From positions 1,240,001 through 1,304,000 of the forward strand of contig CANJKZ010000772.1 of the NCBI GenBank assembly GCA_947471745.1: a stretch of 64,000 bases of DNA. The letters run 5' to 3'. Positions 43,301 through 51,384 of this stretch are shown here, piece after piece; the first letter of the stretch is position 1, and each line of letters begins with the position of its first letter. This DNA comes from Closterium sp. Naga37s-1. Taxonomy: Eukaryota > Streptophyta > Zygnematophyceae > Desmidiales > Closteriaceae. The notes beneath the pieces were generated by a model, which saw only the letters and a program-made list of their open reading frames with translations, had not been told where the DNA came from and did no database searches. Both the position numbers and the translations under genes were made by a program.

Positions 43301-44801
43301 TGAGGTGACAAAATGGAAAAGCTCAAGGTGCTCGCTGTACCAACACGAAGCCCTCTTCCCCCGCCCCACCTCTTCCTCTTCCCATGCCTGCACTTTTCTC
43401 TGCCTGCCCCTTCCCCGCCGTCCACTGCAGGGAGCTCATCTATGGAGAGCCAAGGGAATTCCGCCTGGGAGACATAATGGAGAAGCTCAAAGCGCTCTAC
43501 TGCACTCACGACTAAGAGCTCCCTTCTCATACCTGCTCTCCTTCATGCCCTCCTCCTTCCTCTCCTACATAATGGAGAAGCGCAAGGCGCTCTACGATGG
43601 GCGCTCGCACGACGAGGAGCCCCTCTCTACCTCCTCACCTCCTCTTTCCACACCTGCACCACCCCCATGCCCACCCTTTCCCTGCTCTCCATTTTCCCTG
43701 TGCTGATGCAGGGAGTTCATCTATCGAGAGCCGAGAGACGTACGTCTGGGACACATAATGGAGAAGCTGAAAGCACTCTATGATGCACGCTCTCCCGATG
43801 AGGAGCCCCTTTTGCATAACTTCTCTACCCCTTCCCCTGCTTCCCGCTCCTCCCTGTGCTGAGGCAGGGAGTTCATCTACCGAGAGCCGAGAGACGTCCG
43901 CCTAGGAGACATAATGGAGAAGCTGAAAGCACTCTATGATGCACGCTCGCCTGATGAGGAACCTCTTCAGATCATCCAAGACTCACGCCAAGTAGACCCT
44001 GCCGCCCTCAAGCCGAACCTAGTCTATATGCAGATCACCGCCGTCGAACCTGTGGTAGGTGCGGGGGAGGATCGGTGGCTCGGCAGATCTCTCGAGCCTT
44101 CGATTGCCGGGACTCCAACGTTCAGTTGTTTCTTTTTTGACACGCCGTTTACGCCGAATGGGAAGCAGCAAGGGAAGATGGAGGATCAGTGGAAGAGACG
44201 AACGCTGCTGTACACGCAGAGCACGCTGCCGAGCCTGATTAGCCGGCAGCCGGTGGTTCGGTCGGAGGTTCGGGAGTACTCCCCGATCCAGTGCGCTGTG
44301 GAGATTATTGAGTCGCGGTCGTTTGCGCTAGAAGCCGAAATGGCCAGCCAGTTGGGGGATTCTGGGGCGGCAGGGGCGGCGGGAGGCCCGGCGGGGAAGA
44401 AAGACCCGGCAGCAGTTGTAGCGGCAGCAATGGCAGCAGGTTCGGGCCCGCTACAGCTGCCGCGGTTACAAACGCTGCAGCGGTTACTGCAGGGGAGTGT
44501 GGCGTTGCAGGTTAACAGTGGAGTGCTGGGAGTGTGTATGGCGTTTTACCAGGCGAATCCCCAGGGGGCTAATCCGAGGGCCAAGGATCCGGAAAAGTTA
44601 CAGCCGTCGGAACTTGAGATGTTGACGTCTGCGATTGTGCGGTTCGTGGTGGTGTGTAAGCGGGCGGTGGTGGTGCATGGGAGGGCGGTGACTGAGGAGG
44701 ATAGGGATTTCCAGGAGCAGCTGGAACAGAGCTTAGAAGACCTGGAGAAGGAAATTTCAGCTTTTATTCCAGGCCTAAGGAAACGAGCATCGGCTTACTG
44801 A
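25372..44801 (+). CDS. SPK1: SPIKE1-type DOCK family Rho-GTPase (ROP) exchange factor
   Basis: SPIKE1 is the plant DOCK protein that activates ROP GTPases and so controls actin, microtubules and cell shape. My model has 26 exons: 25372-25443, 25959-26121, 26612-26682, 27319-27431, 27632-27929, 28878-29237, 29511-29750, 30606-30773, 31517-31708, 32445-32488, 32701-32773, 33480-33784, 34356-34515, 34972-35083, 36201-36394, 36867-36997, 37481-37556, 37796-38089, 38328-38681, 39295-39453, 39721-39972, 40468-40974, 41585-41776, 42681-42950, 43063-43199, 43868-44801. They total 5,871 nt, every phase closes, and the product is 1,956 residues, against about 1,830 in Arabidopsis. The start MSLLEIKYVPRPPAIGQG resembles the family N-terminus. 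Extra length lies in Gly-rich (29010-29110) and acidic Glu/Asp (40770-40850) insertions. At least 15 exons have partial tandem copies, listed separately. Confidence 0.92.
26869..27075 (+). repeat. Poly-C, (TCC)n and TTCTTCCTCCTTCCCC microsatellites
   Basis: A C-run (26869-26893) passes into about 25 TCC triplets and then five CTTCTTCTTCCTCCTTCCCC-like units. All lie in SPIKE1 intron 3 on the pyrimidine strand. Confidence 0.95.
27121..27310 (+). repeat. 60-bp tandem repeat before SPIKE1 exon 4
   Basis: Two 60-bp units (27121-27180 and 27181-27240) rich in GGCATGGGTTGGCATTGGG are followed by a degenerate third. They lie directly upstream of the acceptor at 27318. Confidence 0.9.
28140..28877 (+). 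repeat. Ladder of four partial copies of SPIKE1 exon 6
   Basis: Copies start at 28140, 28293, 28446 and 28668; the real exon starts at 28878. Each has its own upstream pyrimidine tract, and all but the first a CAG acceptor. Each encodes the block EWAQVMPFREPLAWITIPLF with small changes. Copies 1 and 2 stop after FDSS. Copies 3 and 4 extend to GGVGGF and then hit in-frame TGA codons. None has a clear donor, so only the fifth copy continues the protein. Confidence 0.92.
29350..30140 (+). repeat. Partial copies around SPIKE1 exon 7, with doubled 36-bp donor unit
   Basis: An upstream copy (about 29360-29430) of the exon start carries a frame-breaking deletion. Downstream, the exon end recurs at 29836-29934 and 30047-30139. 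After the first of these a 36-bp unit with donor CCGGGGTAAGT is present twice (donors at 29935 and 29971). Confidence 0.85.
30366..30949 (+). repeat. Partial copies around SPIKE1 exon 8
   Basis: The upstream copy (30366-30440) keeps the acceptor and first 25 codons (FQAMDFTGMVRAEPFTRLV). The downstream copy (30861-30947) keeps the exon end (QQVALPKKLNLFVRTELRAD) and a GTGAG donor. Confidence 0.9.
30606..32773 (+). other. SPIKE1 DHR1 (C2-like) domain region
   Basis: Exons 8-11 encode the DOCK homology region 1, which in the family binds phosphoinositides. Diagnostic pieces are PKKLNLFVRTELRADDLDIQ, ARPALFHDEVKMQLPASVSP, HHLLFTFFHIDLSLRSERPK and the block ending PRYLQESTK. Confidence 0.85.
31329..32232 (+). 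repeat. Copies of SPIKE1 exon 9 with a 172-176 bp array
   Basis: An upstream copy begins after an AG at 31328. After the real donor (31709) the exon's last 87 bases plus intron start recur three times, with donors at 31709, 31881, 32057 and 32233. The first repeated exon piece (31794-31880) is exactly 29 codons, starts after CTCAG and ends at GTGAG, so it could be spliced in frame. The next two carry a 4-bp insertion (ACAT) that shifts the frame. Confidence 0.92.
32998..33479 (+). repeat. Upstream partial copies of SPIKE1 exon 12
   Basis: A nearly full copy (33227-33399) encodes HWEEGRPIFRVRTRLFSSLL to LPREDLLEAPL and then runs into intron-like sequence. Shorter pieces with LEAPLPCEDLL and INALKRAP occur at 33002-33130. 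Confidence 0.88.
33778..33880 (+). repeat. 41-bp donor-centred array after SPIKE1 exon 12
   Basis: The exon end TCTCCAG with donor GTGGG is repeated three times, with donors at 33785, 33826 and 33867. Between donors sits the palindrome TTTTGAGTCGACTCAAAA (a one-base variant in the first unit). Confidence 0.92.
34088..34653 (+). repeat. Partial copies around SPIKE1 exon 13
   Basis: Upstream copies at 34088-34160 and 34222-34312 repeat the exon start (APQTGSAPMERTRFLVHFVD). A downstream copy at 34585-34653 repeats the end (GRNQPPVHLGLSNVWRSLAR) and has a GTAAAT donor. Confidence 0.9.
34833..35236 (+). repeat. Partial copies around SPIKE1 exon 14
   Basis: The upstream copy (34833-34890) begins SRGFRVGPVYAEALQRAW. 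The downstream copy (35150-35233) repeats the exon end (KSIDLDLAQVPQ) and its GTGCG donor. Confidence 0.88.
35408..36200 (+). repeat. 155-bp ladder of SPIKE1 exon 15 copies
   Basis: Copies start at 35581, 35736, 35891 and 36046, exactly 155 bp apart, and the real exon at 36201. Each has a CACAG or CCAG acceptor and encodes ARLRLEDEVFLCIRQLFECL, but copies 1-4 end VHH then TAA, where the real exon reads VHEKAV. A more diverged piece precedes them at 35408-35475. Units are nearly identical to each other. Confidence 0.95.
36487..36711 (+). repeat. Downstream copies of SPIKE1 exon 15 end
   Basis: Two pieces, 36487-36567 and 36637-36711, repeat SLSSSISFFCYDVISVVDPP and end in GTAAG and GTATG donors. 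Confidence 0.9.
37042..37125 (+). repeat. Downstream copy of SPIKE1 exon 16 end
   Basis: It repeats the codons for LKLHFLRIGCDHDLYIETPG ending AGAAGTAAGT, compared with AGAAGTGAGT after the real exon. Confidence 0.9.
38846..39294 (+). repeat. Ladder of three partial copies of SPIKE1 exon 20
   Basis: Copies begin near 38848, 38996 and 39142; the real exon begins at 39295. Spacings are about 147, 147 and 153 bp. Each encodes WESSVAAWCAVQVLEVVEKF with small changes. None has a proper donor. Confidence 0.92.
39601..39720 (+). repeat. Upstream partial copy of SPIKE1 exon 21
   Basis: The copy starts PMSFWEPFVPA after CCAG and then jumps to the exon's internal CTGCACGGCAAGGCCATGCT, so it also carries an internal deletion. 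Confidence 0.88.
40118..40467 (+). repeat. Copies of SPIKE1 exon 22 start
   Basis: Two copies (about 40219-40282 and 40334-40415) repeat NALLHMKDVERLRVIL. Before them a roughly 45-bp unit containing CACACACAACGCCCTGC occurs twice, itself made from the acceptor side of this exon. Confidence 0.88.
41030..41453 (+). repeat. Copies of SPIKE1 exon 22 end
   Basis: Four pieces near 41045, 41190, 41297 and 41409 repeat the codons for MLLTVVDAASQHEQL. The first three end in a GTAAG or GTGAG donor and the fourth in GTAGG; the fourth is most decayed. Confidence 0.9.
41820..42035 (+). repeat. Downstream copies of SPIKE1 exon 23 end
   Basis: A nearly perfect copy (41820-41937) repeats LPDLYIMWMLHLCDAHQEMN to AGIVIW with a GTAAG donor. 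A shorter one (41996-42034) repeats AEAAQCAVPAAGIV with GTAAG. Confidence 0.92.
42247..42680 (+). repeat. Ladder of three partial copies of SPIKE1 exon 24
   Basis: Copies start near 42249, 42390 and 42537; the real exon starts at 42681, a spacing of about 145 bp. Each encodes LQIASEEPVWDEEHLEVLWS and ends after HQW. None has a donor. Confidence 0.93.
43300..43867 (+). repeat. Partial copies of SPIKE1 exon 26 start
   Basis: Copies at 43430-43515 (ELIYGEPREFRLGDIMEKLK, then a stop), 43570-43625 (middle part only) and 43710-43822 (EFIYREPRDVRLGHIMEKLK to DEEPL) precede the real exon at 43868. A faint piece with AAAATGGAAAAGCTCAAGG lies at 43310. Confidence 0.9.
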
Positions 44802-45572
44802 GATCAAGTATTTATTTTGTCGTGCGTGTTGCCTAACACGGTAGTGGTGGTCCTCTGCTAGTGATGCGCATCTGCTAGAGAATAGTGCATTATTGTTGCC
44901 GCTAGGCTTTGCTCTTCCGTTAGGAAATACTGCTGAGTTAGTCCATTCAGCCTCAATAATGACAGGTATGGTAGCACTAAATTGTTTTGGCCTTTACATC
45001 ATGTGGTGTAAACCATGCAGCGATTGCATGTGGAATATTCTCTAAAGATGTAAACCATGGGGGCATCGCAGTGTATTAGCATTTCGTGGTGGTGGACCAC
45101 GAAGATATTTTGCTTTTCCACGCACGTGATCCACGCGGAGCACTTCACCAGACTCAAGATTCCACAGTACTGCCAGCTCATCCCCATTCAACCGAACCTA
45201 ACCTGGCCTAACAGCCGGAATCGCTGGGGCATTTCAACGAGAGCTAGTACTTGTTAGAAGTCTTCTCGACAGCATGCTATAAGAACCACCAACTGCACTG
45301 CGATGAGATTTTCACCTCCGATTGTGGAGCCATTCTTGCTCAGTAGCGGGGAGCGGCTGAAGCTGATTCTCCCTCACCCTTGTGCCGATATTACCTGAAG
45401 CTTGAGCTGTATTTGCTCGCTTTTCGTCCAGCACTTTTGAGCTGCTCGGACTTGCGTAACTTGTTTTCGGTGCTTCTGCTGCCTTGTGTTTCCTGCTGAA
45501 GGCTTGAAGCAGCGATTTTCATCAACCGTGTTACGATCTACTCACTCAGTTAACTTCTGACATCCATTCGCG
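44802..45572 (+). other. Intergenic spacer, SPIKE1 3' end to RNA-binding protein start
   Basis: About 770 bp hold the 3' UTR of SPIKE1 (AT-richer to about 44980) and the presumed promoter and leader of the next gene. I see no gene, repeat or transposon piece here. Confidence 0.5.
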
Positions 45573-47851
45573 ATGGCTTTCCTTCGGGGGATCGGCAACG
45601 TGCTGAGGAGATCAGTCACACAAGGCAGCGCCAATGACGCGCTCGCCGTGTTTCACGCGCCGCAGCCGCACTTATCGCTGCTCCCCGCCGCCATGACGCA
45701 AGCCGTGCGGTTCATGTCCGGCAACAAGCTCTTCATCGGAGGTGCGTTACCCCTTTCGCCACCACTTTCGTTACCGCTTTCGTTCTTACTCTCGTCACCC
45801 ACTGGTCAATCCGTGTTTTAGATCCGTTAAACGTAACCCGTGGTACGGATGTTTCTTTTGGAAATGAGTCACGCCGTCCGATGCTCGTGGGGAACACGCA
45901 GCTTATCGGAGGCGCGTCTCTCGCTTCCTGTTTCCGTCTCCGACTCCGTTCTACGTCTGCCACGTGGATCCGTTGAAGCCAACGCCGTTCTTTCGAGTAT
46001 AGATCTGCCGCATGTTCAGATCCAGATTTGATTCGTGGTGACTTTTCAGTCGACTCAAAAGTCAAAAGTCACTTCGAGCCTTGATATGTCGCATGCACAG
46101 ATCCAGCAATGATTCGCGTGCCAGATCCGCCAAGAGAGAGACCTCTTGCTGGCAGTGAACGCACGCGGCTCTCACCCTTCTTCCCTGCCGTCACGCTTAG
46201 GATCCGATGTTTTTTGTGTGTGTGTGTGTGTGTTTTTTTAGAGTCGACTGATTAGACATGCGCGTGCATTTGTGACGGTTTGTCCTTGCCGTATACGCTG
46301 TTTTCTGCTCCGTTGTAACTTCTTGTTGGTCTCTTTACCCCAACGCATGTGTCTCTCATTCCATCCGTGCGATCCGTTCCATCGGTTGAGCAGGGCTCGC
46401 GTGGGAGGCCGACGAGAAGGCCTTGGCGGACGCTTTCTCTGCCTACGGAACCGTCGAGGAAGGTGCGCCCGCTCCCTCCGCTGCATTTCCGCCGTCCTCC
46501 CTCCGCACCCCGCTCTCCGCCCTCTGCTCTCCGCGATCCTTCCTCCGCCGTCCACCATCTTCTATTATCCCCCTGTGACCCCAGCTCCCTCTTCTACTTG
46601 TTTATCTTCTGTTGCCGAAATCACTGCTTATACCCCTCCCCCGTCCCCCGTCCCCTGTCCCCCGTCCCTTATCTTACCTCCTTGTCCCCGTTCCCCGTCG
46701 TTCCTCCCCCCGCGCTCCTCCCCCTCATTTTCACATCTGCAGCCAAGGTGATCCGGGACCGCTTCACGGGTCGGTCGCGTGGGTTCGGGTTCGTGAGCTT
46801 CGCGTCGGACGAGGAGGCTGCCACCGCGCTGGAGGGCGTCAACGGCAAGGTGAGGGGGAGAGGAGGGAGATGGCTGTTGTTGGTTACCTCCGAGGTGAGG
46901 GAGATGGCATTAACATGTGGGGGTTCGGCAAGGTGGAGATTAACGGCAACGCTAGGGGGAAATTCAGGGCGAGGTGAGTCATTGTCCGCGGGAAGTAGAT
47001 CGACGAATCTAAATAGGCCAAGTGTGACACTATATTAGGGTATTATCGAGGTTTTCGAAAATTCCTTTTACATATCATCTTTGACAAAATTGAGTGAGAG
47101 GACCCTAAGTTTCTTCCTGTTACGCACACTCTCCCCTACCCACACCGTGTATCCTCCCCATTCCTTGTCAACCCGAACCACACAAACCCTTTCCCCTTCC
47201 CAAACCCTCTCCTGCCGCCCTCGTCGCATCCTCTTCCCACTCCCTTTCCCGCCATAGCGTGCCGTAGCTGATTGGAGTTACAATGCAGACGGCAAGTTTG
47301 TTTAATGAAGGCACTATCCCCCCTCCACCTCCTTCCTCCTCAGCCCTTCCAAACAATCCCTCCAACACAAACCTTCGCTTTGAATTCACTCGGTTTTCCA
47401 CTCCACCTTGTCACCTCTCAGCAAGCTACGCAGGAGCTGAGTGGAAGGACAGTGGGCGTTGACTATGCTCAAGCAGGACAGATGCAGGTCGGAAACAGGA
47501 GAGGGAGTACGAGAGACCCAAACCCCTGCCCTCCACACCACACACTCTCACACACTCACACACTCCACCCCACCCCACCTTGTAACCTTTCAACCTTTGC
47601 AGGAACTGAGTGGAAGGACAGTGCGCGTTGACTATGCTTCCAACAGGACAGAGGGCGGCGGAGGGGGAGGGGGAGGCCGCAGGGGGGGATACGGTGGTGG
47701 TGGGTATGGGGGTGGTGGAGGAGGGAGGTACAGCGGTGGTGGTGGCGGCGGTGGGTATGGGGGAGGAGGGGGTGGGTACGGTGGTGGTAGGTATGGGGAG
47801 GGAGCGGGTTACCCTGGTGGCGGTGGGTCCCAAGGCGGATATGAGCAATAG
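45573..47851 (+). CDS. Glycine-rich RNA-binding protein with probable mitochondrial presequence
   Basis: Four exons (45573-45741, 46394-46462, 46743-46849, 47603-47851) join in frame to 197 residues. The first 50 residues are rich in Arg, Ser and Ala with few acids (MAFLRGIGNVLRRSVTQG), like a mitochondrial presequence. A single RRM follows: RNP2 KLFIGGLAW spans the first intron and RNP1 RGFGFVSF lies in exon 3. The tail is about 65 residues of GGGGGYGGGG type and ends GGYEQ. Plant proteins of this build (the mitochondrial GR-RBP group) bind RNA and act in cold response and organelle RNA processing. A copy of the last exon's start lies at 47434-47480. Confidence 0.92.
47434..47482 (+). repeat. 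Upstream partial copy of the RRM gene last exon
   Basis: After CTACGCAG the codons ELSGRTVGVDYAQAGQ repeat the start of the real last exon (ELSGRTVRVDYASNRT at 47603). The copy ends near a GCAGGTCGG donor-like word. Confidence 0.88.
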
Positions 47852-48383
47852 AGGGGATGGAGTGCATTTCTCTCGAAGGCTTGTTTCTGGTTTAAATTAG
47901 CCTTGACGCTGCTCTAGTTTGCCCACTAGCCTCCATACTGGATTGTCATAGTAATTCAGAGTTATTTTTACCCTTCTGCTGTCTATGGTGCTCTTCCTGA
48001 TGTTTGCTTGTGCAGATTAACATCTATCCATTTGTAGAAACATGATAGATAACATCTCATGGGAATGTGCTATTTCATTTTATCAGACTGGAAAGAGGTG
48101 CAGCATATCCTCTGTACATGTCCACGTAACGCGTATGAATTCACAAATTTGGTACTTCGGATAGGGGATGCAATCTCGATGAGCTTTTTGGTGCGGTTCA
48201 TGTTCAGCCATGCCAGTAGATCTCACCGCGCCGCCAACTCTCTCTCAAGGATACCGCTACCGTCCCATACCCCGTCCCACCTCCTCCTCCTCATCGCGCC
48301 ACCACATTCGCCTCCCTTTGTCGTCGGTCCTCCCCCGTTTCATTAACGCGAGTTCCCCCTCCCTGCGACGTCGCACGCGTCGC
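47852..48383 (+). other. Spacer between RNA-binding and rhodanese genes
   Basis: The stretch holds the 3' UTR of the RNA-binding gene (AT-rich to about 48060) and the leader of the next gene. A 95-codon frame at 48059-48346 has no recognisable domain. Confidence 0.45.
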
Positions 48384-50732
48384 ATGGCGTGCGAAGGTTC
48401 GCGTCGCAGCGAGGAGTCGCCCGACGTCGCAGCGGTCGCGGCGGGCGAGGGAGCGCCGAATCAGGGCGGGGAGCAGCGGCGGCAGAAGCTATGGGAGATG
48501 TACGATCGGATGAGGGACAAGCTGTTTACCGACGTAAGCTGTTTACCGACGTAAGCTGTTTACCGACGTAAGCTGTTTACCGACGTAAGCTGTTTACCGA
48601 CGTAAGCTGTTTACCGACGTAAGCTGTTTACCGACGTAAGCTGTTTACCGACGTAAGCTGTTTACCGACGTAAGCTGTTTACCGACGTAAGCTGTTTACC
48701 GACGTAAGCTGTTTACCGACGTAAGCTGTTTACCGACGTAAGCTGTTTACCGACGTAAGCTGTTTACCGACGAAAGCTGTTTACCGACGTAAGCTGTTTA
48801 CCGACGTAAGCTGTTTACCGACGTAAGCTGTTTACCGACGTAAGCTGTTTACCGACGTAAGCTGTTTACCGACGTAAGCTGTTTACCGACGTAAGCTGTT
48901 TAAATGCGTGACCTTCGAGCCGGTTCATACGGATAAGCTATAGGAGATATACGATCGGATGCGGGAGAAGTTGTTTAAAGACGTAAGTGCTGAACCGGGT
49001 GACAAGGAGAAGCTCTGTGATGTGTCCGATCGGATGAACGATACGTTCTTAAACGATGAAGTTTCATCCTTGCACCAGGTGCCTGAGATGGTCGTTACTG
49101 AGCCGCATCAGCTGCTATAATTACCCTCTCAATTGTTCCCCCCCATTCCCCTCTCCCCCCTCTCCCCCTTCTTCCTTCTCTCTCCGCCAGGTGCCTGAGA
49201 TGAGTGTGACTGAGCCGCACCAGCTGCTGCCGCCTCCTCACCAGCTCCCCCCTCCCTCTTTTCTCCCCCCTCCCTCTTTTCTCCCCCCTCCCTCCCCCCA
49301 TCCCCCCACCAGGTGCCTGAGATGAGTGTGACTGAGCTGCACCGGCTGCTGCTGGCCCAACAGGCAGGGGGTGGGGGAGAGGGGTTGGGAACGAACGGGA
49401 AGGCGGATGGGGGAGGGGCTGGGGGGAAGAGGGGAGAGGGGGAATGTGGGGAGGGGGCGTGAGTGGAGAGGGAGGAGGAGTAGAAGTGGGGGGAGGGAGT
49501 GGGCGGGGCAGGCGGCGGGTGGTGGTGGTGGATACGCGCACAGAGGAGGAGGTGGCAGTGTCGATGATTCCGGGCGGCACACTGAAGCAGAGCGACTTTG
49601 AGCGGCAGATGGGACGATTCAGCGACCACCAAGTCGTGTGCTACTGGTGAGAAGGTGGGATGCAGAGGGGTCCAGGGCGGTCTAGGGTGGGTGGTGAAGA
49701 GTAGCTAGGGAAGAGCGGAGTGGTCAGGTTGGAAGGGAGGAGCTGTGGGAGAGAAGGTGTCATGGGAACCGGTGTTCCATATCTCGCTTATCTCATATTT
49801 CTTCCTTTGCCCACTCATTCCTCCTCCATCCCCACACCATGCATACAGTCAACCTCTCCAGCTCTATTCACCCTTCCCTCTAGCTCCGCTCCTCTCCCGA
49901 TAGCCCTCTTCCTTCCTCTCTCCCCTCGTCTCTCCCACTCCCTTGCCTGTCGTCCTCATCCCCACACGTCCCTCCGAGCACCATAGGCTATCGCAGTGGC
50001 GACTACGCCCGCATGCTGCGCTCGCACCACAGGATGCACGCAGCCAACCTAAGGTCCCCATCCCCCCTTCCTCCTCTCTCTCTCCTCTCCTTTCTCTGCC
50101 CCTCCCAGCACCATAGGCTATCGCAGCGGCAACTATGCCCGCATGCTGCGCTCGCACCACAGCATGCAAGCGGCCAACCTCAGGGGCTCCATCCTCGCAT
50201 GGACCCACCACCGCCTCCCCCTCACCTCCCTCTACCACCCTCAAACCGGCTCTGGCCCGCCCCCCCTCCCTCATCACGCCAACACTAGCGCCAGCACCAG
50301 CAGCAACACCAGCAGCAACACCAGCACCTCGCATGAGGCAACAGCCCAGCATCAGGCAACTGCCGATCATGAAGCATCAGGAAAGGGAGCAACGGGCTCT
50401 GGTGCTGCCACGGATCTGCCAGTGCTTCGCTTTGGAGCCACCACCCGGGTGCATGTGTACTCGCCCAAGTACGAGCTGCACGCAGATGGGTACCAACCGG
50501 TGAGTAGGCATGTCACTCACGAGAAGTTGCTCTTTTGTGGGTAAATGTTTTGTGTTTATGCTTGTGTGGTGACTGACGGATTTTGAGGGTTTGGTTACTT
50601 GATTTTTTCGTGCAGGTGCACTTTGCGAGTGGTGTGCCGTGGGTGTCTGCTGTTTGGAGTGACATTCGTCTGAGGCTGCCCAAGTGGGTTCGTTCCTTTA
50701 CCAATCCCACTCATACACCTACAAATAAATAA
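48384..50732 (+). CDS. Rhodanese-domain protein
   Basis: Exon 1 (48384-48533) encodes MACEGSRRSEESPDVAAVAA to RMRDKLFTD. A later exon begins at 49313 (VPEMSVTELHRLLLAQQ). The rhodanese domain starts VVVVDTRTEEEVAVSMIPGG and continues SDHQVVCY up to 49646. Exon 50109-50499 gives TIGYRSGNYARMLRSHH and AANLRGSILAWTH, and the last exon (50616-50732) gives VHFASGVPWVSAVWSDIRLR and a stop. The active-site loop C-T-I-G-Y-R-S-G has its catalytic Cys codon split by the intron (TG, then C). Rhodaneses transfer sulfur or act as non-catalytic modules. The frame between 49370 and 49510 is not resolved and may hide an extra intron or an indel, so the N-terminal join is uncertain. Confidence 0.8.
48519..48907 (+). 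repeat. 17-bp minisatellite of splice donors
   Basis: The last 15 bases of exon 1 plus its donor, as GTAAGCTGTTTACCGAC, are repeated from 48534 to 48890 (21 full units) with a partial unit after. Each unit offers the same exon end (TTTACCGAC) and donor (GTAAGC). One unit (48772) reads GAAAGC and loses the GT. No other variation is visible. Confidence 0.97.
48935..49325 (+). repeat. Decayed copies of rhodanese exon 1 end and next exon start
   Basis: Two diverged copies of the exon 1 end follow the array: 48935-48990 (GATCGGATGCGGGAGAAG, donor GTAAGT at 48982) and 49003-49060. Then the start of the next exon (VPEM plus VTEPHQLL) occurs at 49078 and 49191 before the real one at 49313. Confidence 0.8.
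49981..50058 (+). repeat. Upstream copy of rhodanese active-site exon
   Basis: After an AG at 49978 the copy encodes TIGYRSGDYARMLRSHHRMH and AANLR and then breaks off at AAGGTCCCC. The full exon at 50109 carries the same active-site loop, so either acceptor would complete the catalytic Cys codon. Confidence 0.88.
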
Positions 50733-50899
50733 GTCGTGCCAAGGCACGAACGGTGGTGGTGGTCCCTCTGACGGTCTGTCCCGCATGTTCTGAGGGACCA
50801 GCGCTGGTGAAGGCCAGTGCTTTTGCTGGCCGGGTGCTTCGCATTCCTCGGCACCTGGGTGCAACCGTGCGTGCAGGGCGTCGGCCAGTCCATGCTGCC

Positions 50900-51352
50900 A
50901 TGGCGCTCAATAAGGAGACTGCTTCAAACGAGGATGGAAGATCAGGAGAAGCAGAAAAGGCGAGGGGAGAGGAGGAAGCAGGGAAGGAGAAGGTGGATAA
51001 GAGCAGCAACAGAGAGACGAGAGGAGAGGCGGGTGGGAAGGAGAAGGGCGAGCAGGAGTCAGTTGTCATGACACGTCACCAGTGGGAGTTGGTAGTGCAG
51101 GTGGATGGCGGTGGTCGGCTGGTTCCCGTGCATGTGAGACGAGTGGGTTCGGTGGGGCCATCCATTGTGGTAGCTCCACATGTGCTCTCCCCCATTCCAA
51201 CACCACTGCCTCCCTGCCCAACCTGCCCCCGCCCAGCCGACTCATGCTGTGAATTATTCCCACCCGTGGGGCATGAGATCAGTCGCACAATGCCTCAAGG
51301 CTGCCTTCACTTCACACACAACACGTGTGGTACACAGTGTATGGAGGACTGA
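50900..51352 (+). CDS. Hypothetical frame, lysine/glutamate-rich
   Basis: An ATG at 50900 opens a 150-codon frame that begins MALNKETASNEDGRSGEAEK, is highly charged for about 50 residues, then reads RHQWELVVQVDGGGRLVPVH and turns Pro/Cys-rich. I do not recognise it. It could be a small gene, a 3' exon of an alternative rhodanese transcript, or chance in GC-rich DNA. Copia remnant 3 begins 33 bp downstream. Confidence 0.25.
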   Translation: MALNKETASNEDGRSGEAEKARGEEEAGKEKVDKSSNRETRGEAGGKEKGEQESVVMTRHQWELVVQVDGGGRLVPVHVRRVGSVGPSIVVAPHVLSPIPTPLPPCPTCPRPADSCCELFPPVGHEISRTMPQGCLHFTHNTCGTQCMED

Positions 51353-51384
51353 TTGGTCTATGTCTTATGTGATGAGATGAGATG

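Larger units (their letters stand above)
41585..44801 (+). other. SPIKE1 DHR2 catalytic domain region
   Basis: Exons 23-26 encode the DOCK homology region 2, which performs nucleotide exchange on ROP/Rac. Diagnostic pieces are PDLYIMWMLHLCDAHQEMNQ, ACYYRVGFYGERFRYIDGR, REPRDVRLGDIMEKL, FFDTPFTPNGKQQGKMEDQW and LQGSVALQVNSGVLGVCMAF. The last exon is 934 bp and unbroken. Confidence 0.9.

Noticed and set aside
25372..44801. Whole SPIKE1 region as a decayed pseudogene because of the many broken exon copies
   Set aside because: One set of 26 exons with canonical borders gives an uninterrupted 1,956-residue frame with all DOCK blocks in order.
48519..48907. CRISPR array
   Set aside because: Units are contiguous 17-bp repeats without spacers, in a eukaryotic gene.
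25372..50732. Exon ladders dismissed as assembly artefact
   Set aside because: Not dismissed: many copies differ from each other by substitutions, stops and indels, which collapsed or duplicated reads would not give. The near-identical 155-bp and 17-bp arrays still need raw-read support.
51180..51380. Small frames before copia remnant 3
   Set aside because: Short, Pro/Ser-rich and without homology that I recognise; only the 50900 frame was kept, at low confidence.
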